A DNA stretch of 34,330 nucleotides from an uncultured Candidatus Melainabacteria bacterium (GCA_934777245.1 CAKVND010000018.1:1-34330), one strand, 5' to 3'. Positions 24,054-32,251 are shown, counted from the stretch's first letter. Notes: generated by a model not told the origin, from the sequence alone. Program-made: numbers and translations.

Positions 24054-24086
24054 AAAGGGTGCATTCTTAAAAAGAATGCACCCTTT
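24054..24086 (+). terminator. Rho-independent terminator of hup
   Basis: A perfect 15-bp stem, AAAGGGTGCATTCTT / AAGAATGCACCCTTT, followed by AGTTTTAT. Confidence 0.92.
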
Positions 24087-24114
24087 AGTTTTATAAAATA
24101 ATAATATCATTATA

Positions 24115-24156
24115 TTGTTAACATTTGTTAAAATAAAGCAATTTTTTCTTTGTTAA
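24115..24156. promoter_or_regulatory. Cluster of TTGTTAA motifs upstream of the EF-hand gene
   Basis: TTGTTAA occurs at 24115-24121, 24125-24131 and 24150-24156. The first two are one helical turn apart, as expected for a direct-repeat operator, but the DNA is very AT-rich. A similar direct repeat lies at 26192-26213. Confidence 0.25.
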
Positions 24157-24191
24157 TGTTTTTATATAAATATAGTGTGGAGGTTAAAATA

Positions 24192-24857
24192 ATGTTTGAA
24201 GTTAATAATGGCATAGCAAATATTAACGGTGCACATGGAAAATATGATGGCAAAGTTGCTGACGCAAACGTTCGTTATGGCAGAAATGCAGTCGAAAACT
24301 ATTACACATATTTAGAAAACCCTATTATTACAGATAAAATGACAACTGCACCGATTTTAGATTTTGGAATAAATCCGGACGCTGCAGACAAAAACGCAGA
24401 TAAATTAAATAACTTTTTGAAAGAAAATGACGAATATTTAAAAGCTCTTCCTCCACTTCAATATGAATATCGCTACATGCCACAAGGTCCTGTAAACACA
24501 AAAGCAGTTCTTGGTGCCGCCTATGAAGAAATGGGTGGTAAAAAAGAACTTTCAATAGAAGAATTAGATAGCAGATTTGCACCTGATTCCAGTTTTACAT
24601 CAAAAGCCCTTGATTTAAATAACGATGGGAAAATTGATATTGCAGAATATGGTTCCAGTATTTTAGCAGCTGATATGTTGAGTAAATCTGAAGTTCCAGA
24701 TATTAAAAATATAGATGGAACAATTAATAATAATGGTTTTAATGCAATATTGGCTTATACTCAAAAAAGTAATGCCGCCGCTGCAACAAAATTATATTCT
24801 AACATTTATAACACATATAATTTAGGTGATGCTCAAAAAAATTTTAAAACTGAATAA
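24192..24857 (+). CDS. Lineage-specific EF-hand protein, function unknown
   Basis: 221 residues from the ATG at 24192 (GGAGG 8-9 bases upstream), not an earlier in-frame codon at 24150. A canonical EF-hand loop, DLNNDGKIDIAE (141-152), has D141, N143, D145, K147, D149 and E152 in the calcium-binding positions. No signal peptide; the N terminus MFEVNNGIANINGAHGKYDG is polar and Gly/Asn-rich. The C-terminal half (TQKSNAAAATKLYSNIYNTY) is Ala/Asn-rich helix. No family recognised. A single EF-hand may mean calcium-stabilised folding outside the cell. It shares a terminator with the convergent glyA. Confidence 0.78.
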   Translation: MFEVNNGIANINGAHGKYDGKVADANVRYGRNAVENYYTYLENPIITDKMTTAPILDFGINPDAADKNADKLNNFLKENDEYLKALPPLQYEYRYMPQGPVNTKAVLGAAYEEMGGKKELSIEELDSRFAPDSSFTSKALDLNNDGKIDIAEYGSSILAADMLSKSEVPDIKNIDGTINNNGFNAILAYTQKSNAAAATKLYSNIYNTYNLGDAQKNFKTE

Positions 24858-24859
24858 CT

Positions 24860-24891
24860 AAAAAGCCGATAGCCATAGCTATCGGCTTTTT
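24860..24891. terminator. Bidirectional terminator between the EF-hand gene and glyA
   Basis: AAAAAGCCGATAGC / GCTATCGGCTTTTT with loop CATA; flanking A and T runs suit both converging genes. The GCCGATA inside is part of the stem, not a promoter. Confidence 0.92.
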
Positions 24892-24905
24892 ATATAAAAT
24901 CATTA

Positions 24906-26141
24906 TTAATACAACGGATATTTTTCACAAAGTTTAGATGCATCAAGTCTTAATTCATTTAAAACTTTTTCATCTTCTGAATTTTTAATTGCTTCTGCAA
25001 TAATTCTAGCAACTTCTTTCATATCGTCTTCTTTGAATCCGCGAGTTGTCATAGCTGCAGCACCCAATCTGATACCGCTTGTTACAAAAGGACTTTGCGG
25101 GTCGTTAGGAACTGTATTTTTATTAGCTGTAATACCCACTCTTTCAAGAACATTTGCCATATCTTTACCTGTTTTACCGGTTTTTCTTAAATCCAAAGTC
25201 ATTAAGTGGTTTTCTGTCATACCACCAACAATTTCCATACCGTTTTCAATAAGACCTTTAGCCATAGCCTTTGCATTTTTAACGATTTGTTGAGCGTATT
25301 CTTTAAAAGTAGGAGACATAGCTTCTTTTAAAGCAACAGCTTTTCCTGCAATAATGTGTTCTAAAGGTCCACCTTGGATTCCTGGAAATACAGCCTTATC
25401 AATTTGTTGAGCAAATTCTTCATCACACATAATAATACCACCTCTTGGACCTCTTAAAGTCTTATGAGTTGTTGTTGTAACGATTTGCGCGTAACCGGCT
25501 GGAGATGGGTGAACTCCGCCTGCAACAAGTCCTGCAATGTGTGCAATATCTGCTAACAGAACTGCACCAACTTCGTCGGCGATTTCTCTAAACTTTTTAA
25601 AATCAATTATTTTGGAATAGTTACTTGCACCACAAATAATTAATTTTGGTTTATATTCATGAGCTTTTTTTCTAACATCTTCATAATCAATATTACCTTC
25701 AGCGTCTACTCCATAACTTTTAGCGTCAAAATATGTTCCTGAGAAGTTCACAGGACAGCCGTGGCTCAAATGTCCGCCATTAGATAAATCCATACCTAAA
25801 ATTGAATCGCCATGTTTAAGCAATGCAAAAAATACTGCCATATTTGCTTGCGCGCCTGAATGCGGTTGAACATTAGCATGATCCATTTTAAATAATTCAC
25901 ATGCTCTTTTTTGTGCCAATTCTTCAACTTTATCAACTATTTCGCAACCGTTATAATAACGTTTGTGTGGTTTACCTTCTGCATACTTATTAGTTAAAAC
26001 ACTTCCGCAAGCTTGCATTACAGCAGGAGAAGTAAAGTTTTCACTTGCAATAAGCTCAATAGTATTTTGTTGTCTGTGTAATTCTTCGTCTATAAATTGT
26101 GCTAATTCAGCATCTGTTTCTCTAACTTTATCCAAATTCAT
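24906..26141 (-). CDS. glyA: Serine hydroxymethyltransferase
   Basis: 411 residues from the ATG at 26141, directly after GGAGGAG; an earlier in-frame codon at 26159 would overlap that site. [13 protein letters not shown] (29-41), [17 protein letters not shown] (51-67), HSGAQAN (94-100) and the PLP lysine K227 in [14 protein letters not shown] are diagnostic. It converts serine and tetrahydrofolate to glycine and methylene-THF, the main one-carbon source. It uses PLP. Slightly shorter than the E. coli enzyme (417). Confidence 0.97.
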   Translation of the reverse strand: MNLDKVRETDAELAQFIDEELHRQQNTIELIASENFTSPAVMQACGSVLTNKYAEGKPHKRYYNGCEIVDKVEELAQKRACELFKMDHANVQPHSGAQANMAVFFALLKHGDSILGMDLSNGGHLSHGCPVNFSGTYFDAKSYGVDAEGNIDYEDVRKKAHEYKPKLIICGASNYSKIIDFKKFREIADEVGAVLLADIAHIAGLVAGGVHPSPAGYAQIVTTTTHKTLRGPRGGIIMCDEEFAQQIDKAVFPGIQGGPLEHIIAGKAVALKEAMSPTFKEYAQQIVKNAKAMAKGLIENGMEIVGGMTENHLMTLDLRKTGKTGKDMANVLERVGITANKNTVPNDPQSPFVTSGIRLGAAAMTTRGFKEDDMKEVARIIAEAIKNSEDEKVLNELRLDASKLCEKYPLY

Positions 26142-26191
26142 ATACTCCTCCTTAAACATATATTACTTAAAATTCCCTCGATAGTTTAATC

Positions 26192-26213
26192 TTAACAAAA
26201 GGTTAACAAAAGG
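26192..26213. promoter_or_regulatory. Perfect 11-bp tandem repeat between glyA and the FKGK gene
   Basis: TTAACAAAAGG occurs twice without a gap (26192-26202, 26203-26213). Read as CTTAACAA-N3-GTTAACAA it resembles the cyanobacterial Pho box (8-base direct repeats with 3-base spacer), though one base per half differs from the usual YTTAAYYW. The region is divergent, so either gene could be the target. Confidence 0.4.
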
Positions 26214-26258
26214 GCAAATTTTTAATTTACGTGTTTTAATATTTAAAAGGAGTAACAA

Positions 26259-27467
26259 ATGAAAATCAATAAAATTAATTTATGTAACCCAAATTATAAT
26301 TTTACAATTAAAAACAAACAAAACAACAAACGACAAAATGTTACAAATAGCATAGAAGGAATAAATTACGCATATCCGCCAATTTACTTTAAAGGCAAAT
26401 CGATTCCAAAACTTTATGAAGAATACAACTGGTACATTAATCACGATAGAGTTCCTGCTTTACAAGCATTTTTAAGAATTGAAGAAACGCCGGAAGTTAT
26501 GGATAAATTTTTGACAGAAATTTTAAATACAAAAGATAGAAGTATTCAATTTTTCGATAGTTTTTTGTATTCTCCAAGAGAAGCTAATAGAATTACAGAA
26601 AAATTGGGCGAAAAAATCGGTACAAATTCTAAAAATTTGATGCCATTTGCTAGTGATAGCCCATACTATCAGTCTTACAACAACTATATAAAAAATAAAT
26701 TTAATAACGCAAATTGTCTTATATCCCTTCTAAAACTCAGACCTGATTGGGAAGGTGATAAACTGATTGAAAAAGCTATGCAATTGGGTAATACAAAAGT
26801 TGAAATTGGTAATATTCCAAAAGAATTACCAAAACAAGATTTAGATGCAATAACAAATTATTTGCGTGGACAGATGGAAGTTGGCTATAAATTAAAAAAG
26901 AAAATCCCTGAGTTGAATATAGGCAATAGAAAGTATGAGTTTGCGTATTTTACAGAAGGCAAATCTGATAAAAACGTGTTTGGCGTATTTACACCTGAAG
27001 GTAAAAAATATGTCATTAAAATGGGTAAACCGGAAGATAGAAGCCTAGACGCACCATTTGCACTCGGAACATTAGCAAAAATCGATTTTTATCTAACTAC
27101 TCACCGTTGCAGAAATTCTGCACCACTTTGCTATTACAATCATGATGGCAATTATTCAATCTATAAGTACATTGAACACACACCGGTAGAAACTTCTTCT
27201 AAAGATTTGGCAACAATATCCCGTCACTTAACAGATTTTAAAAAATTAGGATTATCTTATAATGATACTGTTGGCGATAAAAATTTCTTTAAACTTAACA
27301 ATAATTCTACAGATGGAATTAGTTCTATGGAAGGCTTTGAAGAAGGCATGAGAAATAATGAATGGATTTCTGTAGATAATGACCACGTTACGTATTATAA
27401 TCGTTTACAACCGATGATAAATAAATTCCACAAATCTTTACCTAATGCGATGCAAATGTTCTTTTAA
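26259..27467 (+). CDS. FKGK-motif protein, possible kinase-like fold
   Basis: 402 residues. The N terminus MKINKINLCNPNYNFTIKNK parallels that of the 18906-19169 protein, and IYFKGK (42-47) parallels the FKGK of the 1567-3639 protein. No signal peptide or membrane segment. The C-terminal part (~225-402) has a pattern that could be a protein-kinase-like fold: KKYVIKMGKPED (lysine after a strand), YSIYKYIEHTPVE (hinge-like), LSYNDTVGDKNFFKL (D...KN like the catalytic loop) and EWISVDNDHVTYYN (DxD like the metal-binding strand). This is an impression from spacing, not an identified family. AAAGGAG precedes the ATG. It stands alone between two terminators or divergent promoters. Confidence 0.72.
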   Translation: MKINKINLCNPNYNFTIKNKQNNKRQNVTNSIEGINYAYPPIYFKGKSIPKLYEEYNWYINHDRVPALQAFLRIEETPEVMDKFLTEILNTKDRSIQFFDSFLYSPREANRITEKLGEKIGTNSKNLMPFASDSPYYQSYNNYIKNKFNNANCLISLLKLRPDWEGDKLIEKAMQLGNTKVEIGNIPKELPKQDLDAITNYLRGQMEVGYKLKKKIPELNIGNRKYEFAYFTEGKSDKNVFGVFTPEGKKYVIKMGKPEDRSLDAPFALGTLAKIDFYLTTHRCRNSAPLCYYNHDGNYSIYKYIEHTPVETSSKDLATISRHLTDFKKLGLSYNDTVGDKNFFKLNNNSTDGISSMEGFEEGMRNNEWISVDNDHVTYYNRLQPMINKFHKSLPNAMQMFF

Positions 27468-27490
27468 TTAATTTATAATATTAATAATTC

Positions 27491-27530
27491 AAAAGCAAAA
27501 AACCGAGATTTATCTCGGTTTTTTGCTTTT
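27491..27530. terminator. Bidirectional terminator between the FKGK gene and rpsU
   Basis: A perfect 18-bp stem, AAAAGCAAAAAACCGAGA / TCTCGGTTTTTTGCTTTT, loop TTTA. Confidence 0.92.
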
Positions 27531-27542
27531 CGCTTTATAAAT

Positions 27543-27716
27543 CTATACCTTACGTTTACGAGCTGCTTCTGATTTGCGTTTTCTCTTTACGCTTGGTTTT
27601 TCATATCTTTCGCGTTTTTTTACTTCTGATAAGATACCAGCTTTTTGAATTTTCTTTTTGAATCTTCTTAATGCGCTTTCGATACTTTCGTTTTCGCCAA
27701 CTTTAACTTCTGCCAT
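27543..27716 (-). CDS. rpsU: Ribosomal protein bS21
   Basis: A 57-residue protein that short-ORF filters miss. It begins [20 protein letters not shown], continues [20 protein letters not shown] and ends [18 protein letters not shown]: the complete bS21 pattern with its very basic C terminus. bS21 sits on the 30S platform near the anti-Shine-Dalgarno and aids initiation. AAGGTGG lies upstream of the ATG, slightly farther than usual. No terminator separates it from rfbA upstream, so partial cotranscription is possible. Confidence 0.95.
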   Translation of the reverse strand: MAEVKVGENESIESALRRFKKKIQKAGILSEVKKRERYEKPSVKRKRKSEAARKRKV

Positions 27717-27817
27717 TTTATATTTTCACCACCTTTATAGCATATTTGTAATACATGTTTATGTTATAACAACCTTTTTCGAATTTCAAGAGGTCAAAAT
27801 TACTTCTTTACAACTCT

Positions 27818-28705
27818 TTAGACAAATGCCGGCGTCGGATGTTCAATTACAGCTCGAACATAGTTGTAATAATCATTCTTATTACCGTATTTTTCAATCT
27901 TTTTAAGCAACTCGTCTTTTGTTATAAATCCTTGATTATAAGCAATTTCTTCAAGACAAGAAATCTTAACACCTTTGTTCAATTCCATAGTTTGCACAAA
28001 TAAGCTTGCTTGAAGCATAGAATCGTGAGTACCTGTATCAAGCCAAGCAAATCCACGACCTAGAATTTCCACATTCAAATCTCCGAGTTCAAGATACGTT
28101 TTGTTTAAATCTGTAATTTCCAATTCCCCTCTAGCAGAAGGCTTTAGTTGCTTTGCAAAATCACAAACTCTATTATCATAGAAATACAAACCTGTTACAG
28201 CATAGTTTGATTTTGGATGCGCAGGTTTTTCTTCTAATGAAATAGCTTTTTGGTTTTTATCAAATTCTACAACACCAAATCTTTCAGGATCTTTAACTGT
28301 ATAACCGAATACAGTTGCGCCGGCATGTTTTTTGAGCGCATTTTTCATTATTGTAGAAAAACCATGTCCGTGGAAAATGTTATCGCCAAGAATTAAAGCA
28401 ACATCATCACTGCCAATAAAATCTTCTGCAATAAGAAATGCATCCGCAATTCCTCTTTGAACATATTGAATTTTATAGTGTAAATTCAATCCAAATTGTG
28501 ATCCATCACCTAATAATTTAATAAAGTTATCATAGTCAAGTTCATTCGTAATAATTAAAATATCACGAATTCCTGCCAACATAAGAGTTGAAAGAGGATA
28601 ATAAATCATTGGCTTATCGTAAATTGGTAATAAAATCTTTGAAATTGGTTGCGATGCCGGATATAATCTTGTTCCTGCTCCTCCTGCTAATACAATTCCC
28701 TTCAT
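27818..28705 (-). CDS. rfbA: Glucose-1-phosphate thymidylyltransferase
   Basis: 295 residues from the ATG at 28705 (AAGGAG 5 bases upstream); an in-frame GTG two codons earlier is less likely. [18 protein letters not shown] (1-18) is the nucleotide-binding loop; [28 protein letters not shown] and [14 protein letters not shown] are RmlA signatures. It makes dTDP-glucose, the first step to dTDP-rhamnose for surface polysaccharide. rfbB, rfbC and rfbD are not in the window. It is 9 bases downstream of the thioredoxin-like gene. Confidence 0.96.
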   Translation of the reverse strand: MKGIVLAGGAGTRLYPASQPISKILLPIYDKPMIYYPLSTLMLAGIRDILIITNELDYDNFIKLLGDGSQFGLNLHYKIQYVQRGIADAFLIAEDFIGSDDVALILGDNIFHGHGFSTIMKNALKKHAGATVFGYTVKDPERFGVVEFDKNQKAISLEEKPAHPKSNYAVTGLYFYDNRVCDFAKQLKPSARGELEITDLNKTYLELGDLNVEILGRGFAWLDTGTHDSMLQASLFVQTMELNKGVKISCLEEIAYNQGFITKDELLKKIEKYGNKNDYYNYVRAVIEHPTPAFV

Positions 28706-28714
28706 ATACACTCC

Positions 28715-29077
28715 TTATTTTCTAAATAATTTCATTTCTTTTTCAACACAAACCATATCCGACAAACAATTCGGTAAAATCTGAATTGTTTTTTTATTAT
28801 TTATAAGTAATACATAAGGAACATAGTGTCCTTTGTACCTTAATAATAAATCGTGTCCATATTGTGTACCTGCATTAAATTTATAAAAATTATATTGCCC
28901 ATCATACATTTTGGAAAGCTTATCATATTTTGGCGCAAACAATTTGCAATAACCGCAATTCGATGAATATAAATATAAAAAGACATTATGACCTTGATTA
29001 AGCGAATCTTCTACCTCTCCGGCAAAAACAGGCAATGTAATTATTAATATTAACGTCAATAAACCCTTTTTTAACAT
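28715..29077 (-). CDS. Exported thioredoxin-like protein
   Basis: 120 residues. A signal peptide (about 1-19; LLTLILIITLPVFAG) leads to a small thioredoxin-like domain with CGYC (C41/C44) and the cis-proline at V86-P87 (GHYVPYVLLIN). It should act on disulfides in the periplasm. Two more cysteines (in LPNCLSDMVC) near the C terminus could form a second pair. It resembles thioredoxin_2/SoxW-type proteins but no exact subfamily is clear. The ribosome site is weak (GGTGAT about 13 bases upstream). It may be cotranscribed with rfbA. Confidence 0.85.
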   Translation of the reverse strand: MLKKGLLTLILIITLPVFAGEVEDSLNQGHNVFLYLYSSNCGYCKLFAPKYDKLSKMYDGQYNFYKFNAGTQYGHDLLLRYKGHYVPYVLLINNKKTIQILPNCLSDMVCVEKEMKLFRK

Positions 29078-29132
29078 GTTTAAATAATATCACCTATAAT
29101 TAGGTTTTTCAATAGCACTAATCGTATAATTA

Positions 29133-30035
29133 CTAAAGTACCATTGCTAATATCATAAGTATCATAGCGCCAATTTCCATTGCTGTTGACATACGCTGAC
29201 TAAATTTATTTGAATCATATTTAGATGCAGATTTTTTTGCTTTGCTTACACTATTTAAACGTTTAATGCGAGTTGCAGTATCTTCATTCGAAAATTCAGT
29301 TCCAAAAGTTTCATATTCAAGTTGTGCAAGTTCGTCATCTAAATTCGAATTTGCCGGTAATGCTGCAGCACCACCTGTCATATCACCGTAATTAGCATAA
29401 GGACGAGAATAATTTCTTTGACCGAATGGCATACTAAAACGATTTCTACCAAGTGCTGATAAATCATTTGTTGTCAACGCATCATTATCATAATAACTTC
29501 GATTGGTGTAATCATTATCAAAACTAGATTTAGCAATCATATCCGGCATTACTTTAGCTTTAATTCTATCCATACGAGTAGAATAATCGTCTACATCATA
29601 AATTTTACCGAATATTTTACGCTCTATAGCTACTATTCGTGAATGAAAATCGCGATTTTTATATGTTTGATTAAATATTTTTTGTTCTATTTCATCAACT
29701 ATCGGATAATTTACTGAACTATCCGCTACGATTTCTTCATTTTCTTTAAATGTATCTTCTGTAGGTTCAATTTCCAAACCTATAACATCTGCTGAAATAT
29801 CAGCAGAAAGCCTTTTAATACGTTTATTAACATCACCGGTTGAACTTTTTCCATAAACAGTTTTTTCAAGTCTGGAAATCCGATTTTGCGAACTATCATT
29901 TGAATAATCAAAACCATAGATATCATTTTCTATTTTTGTTATTATGCTTTCTGGCTTTTCTACAGCAGCAAGAATAGGCATTATTCCGATATTAAAAAAT
30001 GTAAAAAGAAGAAAAATTACCAATAGTTTTTTCAT
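29133..30035 (-). CDS. Exported repeat protein with C-terminal membrane segment
   Basis: 300 residues, family not recognised. A signal peptide covers about 1-24 (LLVIFLLFTFFNIGIMPILAA). Five copies of a ~22-residue unit, [IL]E..[IT][FY]G..[YF]......RI.RL, lie at 36-58, 57-78, 116-138, 138-159 and 239-261 (for example IENDIYGFDYSNDSSQNRIS and LEYETFGTEFSNEDTATRIK); units 1-2 and 3-4 are back to back. The middle (165-235) is Asn/Tyr/Arg-rich and low in complexity. A hydrophobic segment at 286-300 ends the protein, so it may be anchored at its tail. AAGGTGG precedes the ATG. It probably sits in the periplasm or at the outer surface. Confidence 0.82.
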   Translation of the reverse strand: MKKLLVIFLLFTFFNIGIMPILAAVEKPESIITKIENDIYGFDYSNDSSQNRISRLEKTVYGKSSTGDVNKRIKRLSADISADVIGLEIEPTEDTFKENEEIVADSSVNYPIVDEIEQKIFNQTYKNRDFHSRIVAIERKIFGKIYDVDDYSTRMDRIKAKVMPDMIAKSSFDNDYTNRSYYDNDALTTNDLSALGRNRFSMPFGQRNYSRPYANYGDMTGGAAALPANSNLDDELAQLEYETFGTEFSNEDTATRIKRLNSVSKAKKSASKYDSNKFSQRMSTAMEIGAMILMILAMVL

Positions 30036-30182
30036 AGTAATACCACCTTGATACCACTATAAAATGAGATTTATTCTATCTCTATTCAACTATCATGTTA
30101 AAATTTTTTAGATAAATATGGCAAAAAAGTCTTAGGAAATTTATACACATATAAATATTTACATACTACTTTATACTTAGTT

Positions 30183-30851
30183 TTATTGATTATTAAATCC
30201 AGGAGAAGTTAAAGGTAAATTTTTATATCCTTCATTTGCAAAGACTGTTTTTTTTATATATTTGTTTGTATAATTACCCTTTTCAAGCAATTGCTTCAAT
30301 ACATTTTCACGAGTTACGAGCGCTGATTCAAGATTATTTGATTCAGGATAACGTTTTAAAATTTCAGTCCAAACTATAGCCTCTATCGTCCAAGCATAAG
30401 TTTCTTCACTTAACGAATTATATTCATCCTGATGCAATGCTTCATGAGCTAAAAGAGCAGCCAAAGCTCCAGGGGGCGCATATTCATGTTTTGGATTTAT
30501 ATAAACATATAACCGTCCTTTTTTCTTCCACCCAACAGCATCAAATGTTGCATAAGCTTCATTTATTTCTGATAAATCTTTAAACATAACTTTTACAGGC
30601 ATTTGCGTAACATTATATCCTAATAAAGCTTTCCTGGAAAATTCTCCTGATGTATCTTTTAACATATCTAAAGCTACGTGAAATATTTGTTCATTCGAAA
30701 CATTTTTATACTCATCTGAAATGCTATTTATGTATTCTTGTGTATATTTAGCAGGTAATTTTACATTAGATGGAACTGGTTCATATGATTTTGCGTAAGC
30801 TGGTGCAAACATAAGACTTAAAAACATGGCTATGTTTATAATCCTTTTCAT
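30183..30851 (-). CDS. Exported HExxH metallopeptidase-like protein
   Basis: 222 residues with a signal peptide (1-20, cleaved after PAYA). HEALH (136-140) is a zinc metallopeptidase motif at the end of a hydrophobic helix (PPGALAALLAHEALH), and E149/E150 in SLSEETYAW about ten residues later could be the third ligand, as in gluzincins. RLYVYINPKH just ahead is edge-strand-like. No known family could be named. GAGGAGG before the ATG is a strong ribosome site. It could process periplasmic or host proteins. The 147-base gap to the repeat protein holds no gene. Confidence 0.82.
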   Translation of the reverse strand: MKRIINIAMFLSLMFAPAYAKSYEPVPSNVKLPAKYTQEYINSISDEYKNVSNEQIFHVALDMLKDTSGEFSRKALLGYNVTQMPVKVMFKDLSEINEAYATFDAVGWKKKGRLYVYINPKHEYAPPGALAALLAHEALHQDEYNSLSEETYAWTIEAIVWTEILKRYPESNNLESALVTRENVLKQLLEKGNYTNKYIKKTVFANEGYKNLPLTSPGFNNQ

Positions 30852-30918
30852 AAAATCATCCTCCTCATTTATATTATTATATACTTTGCCAAATTAAAAA
30901 GTCAAAACTTATACAACA

Positions 30919-30944
30919 AAAAACGGAGACTATGCTCCGTTTTT
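30919..30944 (-). terminator. Rho-independent terminator of the 30976-31272 gene
   Basis: AAAAACGGAG / CTCCGTTTTT, loop ACTATG; on the minus strand followed by TTTTTTG. Confidence 0.88.
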
Positions 30945-30975
30945 AATATCTTTTCTCTATTTCTCTAATATTCTC

Positions 30976-31272
30976 TTATGCTTTACTTTCTGATTTATCT
31001 TGTACTTTAGCAGCTTTTTCTTTATCAGCCTCTTCATTTACTTCATTCTCTTTATCTTGTTCTTCAACGTACATTGTTGCAAATTGTTCGTACAAATCGC
31101 TATCGTCAAGAATTTCATTTAACTCCAAATAAGCATTTTCATCTTTATTAGCTTCTACATATTTATTTGCATCAATGTCATAACGTTGAGCTTCATTTTT
31201 TGTTAATTTATTAGCACCAATTGTTTTAACAATAAAGTTTTTTAAAACATTTGCATTAATATTTGTTGACAT
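30976..31272 (-). CDS. Small acidic protein with EF-hand-like loop
   Basis: 98 residues, not recognised. AAGGAG lies ahead of the ATG. NKDENAYLELNE follows the EF-hand spacing (acidic or Asn at 1, 3 and 5, Leu at 8, Glu at 12) but lacks the glycine at 6. The last 30 residues are nearly all Glu, Lys, Asp, Ala and Ser, an unstructured tail. The Asn/Ser/Thr-rich start MSTNINANVLKNF has no signal peptide. It has a promoter of the shared box-plus-block type and its own terminator, like the 19718 gene. Confidence 0.72.
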   Translation of the reverse strand: MSTNINANVLKNFIVKTIGANKLTKNEAQRYDIDANKYVEANKDENAYLELNEILDDSDLYEQFATMYVEEQDKENEVNEEADKEKAAKVQDKSESKA

Positions 31273-31299
31273 AATTTTGTCTCCTTATTATTTTTACAT

Positions 31300-31362
31300 C
31301 TTACATAGATATAAAGTATTTAAAAAAGACATAATTTCACAAATAGTTTTAATTGTTACAAA
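31300..31362 (-). promoter_or_regulatory. Promoter with TTTTGTAACAAT box and AAATACTTTATAT block
   Basis: On the minus strand TTTGTAACAAT (31362-31352), 30 bases, then AAATACTTTATAT (31321-31309) continuing CTATGTAAG. Same order, spacing and sequence as at 7-69. AAGGAG and the ATG at 31272 follow. Confidence 0.62.
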
Positions 31363-31381
31363 ACTTTACATAAGCATCAAA

Positions 31382-31414
31382 AAAAAGCAAATACAATAAA
31401 TGTATTTGCTTTTT
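31382..31414 (-). terminator. Rho-independent terminator of lpxA
   Basis: AAAAAGCAAATACA / TGTATTTGCTTTTT, loop ATAAA; T run on the minus strand. It lies 15 bases past the lpxA stop. Confidence 0.9.
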
Positions 31415-31429
31415 AATATTGTTTTAAAA

Positions 31430-32251
31430 TTAATCTAATGATTGATAACCTGATTTATGTGATTTTAGAAGTACGCCGCGTTTTGATGTTTGGATAAAAT
31501 CAATCATTTTTTCGATATATTCATTCATAGGAATTTCAGCTTTAATTTTTTCAATTGCTTGAGTTGTGTTGTATTCTTCTGAAATTAATAGTTTAAATGC
31601 TTCGTTAGTAGCAGTTCTGATTTCTTGAGAAACTCCTCTGCGTTTCATCGCGATAACATTTAATCCGCGTGGAACCGGTGGACGACCTTCGCCTTTAGAG
31701 TATGGAAGAATATCTTGTCTTGAAGCAGAGAAACCGCTAATAATTGCCATATCGCCGATTCTGATATTTTGGTGGAATACGCTCATTCCGCCAACGAATG
31801 CGCCAAATCCTACGTGAACGTGTCCGCCAAGTGTTACTAGGTTAGCCAAAATAACTTGGTCCGCTAATACGCAGTTGTGAGCAACGTGAGAACCAACCAT
31901 TAATAAACATTTGTTACCGATTCTTGTAGTGAAATCCCCGCAAGCTGCGCCTCTATGAATTGTTACATTTTCTTTGATAATTGTTTCGTTGCCGATTACA
32001 ACTTTTGTAGCTTCGCCTTTATAGCCCAAATCTTGAGGTTCTGAGCCAATTGTTGCAAATGGAGAAATAGTACAGTTTTCACCGATTTCCGCAAATTCAA
32101 TATAAGCATTTGCGATAACTCTTGTGCCTTTACCTATTTTTACACCTTCACCAATAACTACGTTAGGTCCAATTGTAACTCCTTCAGCAATTTCGGCAGA
32201 TGGGTGAATTACTGCAGAAGGATGTATTAAAGATTTTTCTAAAACTGTCAT
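31430..32251 (-). CDS. lpxA: LpxA, UDP-GlcNAc acyltransferase
   Basis: 273 residues. Left-handed beta-helix of IGxx hexapeptides (12-180) with the catalytic histidine H125 and H122 in GSHVAHNC, and the C-terminal helical domain. SEPQDLGYKGE (70-80) and HRGAACGDFTTRIG are LpxA-specific. It transfers a hydroxyacyl chain from ACP to UDP-GlcNAc, the first step of lipid A synthesis, so the cell has an LPS-bearing outer membrane. GGAG lies before the ATG. A TATAAT (32288-32293, minus strand) is a likely -10. Other lpx genes are not in the window. Confidence 0.96.
   Translation of the reverse strand: MTVLEKSLIHPSAVIHPSAEIAEGVTIGPNVVIGEGVKIGKGTRVIANAYIEFAEIGENCTISPFATIGSEPQDLGYKGEATKVVIGNETIIKENVTIHRGAACGDFTTRIGNKCLLMVGSHVAHNCVLADQVILANLVTLGGHVHVGFGAFVGGMSVFHQNIRIGDMAIISGFSASRQDILPYSKGEGRPPVPRGLNVIAMKRRGVSQEIRTATNEAFKLLISEEYNTTQAIEKIKAEIPMNEYIEKMIDFIQTSKRGVLLKSHKSGYQSLD

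Noticed and set aside
24865..24891. GCCGATA at 24865 as another sigma-28 -10 element
   Set aside because: It forms one arm of a perfect 14-bp terminator stem between convergent genes and has no start codon downstream.
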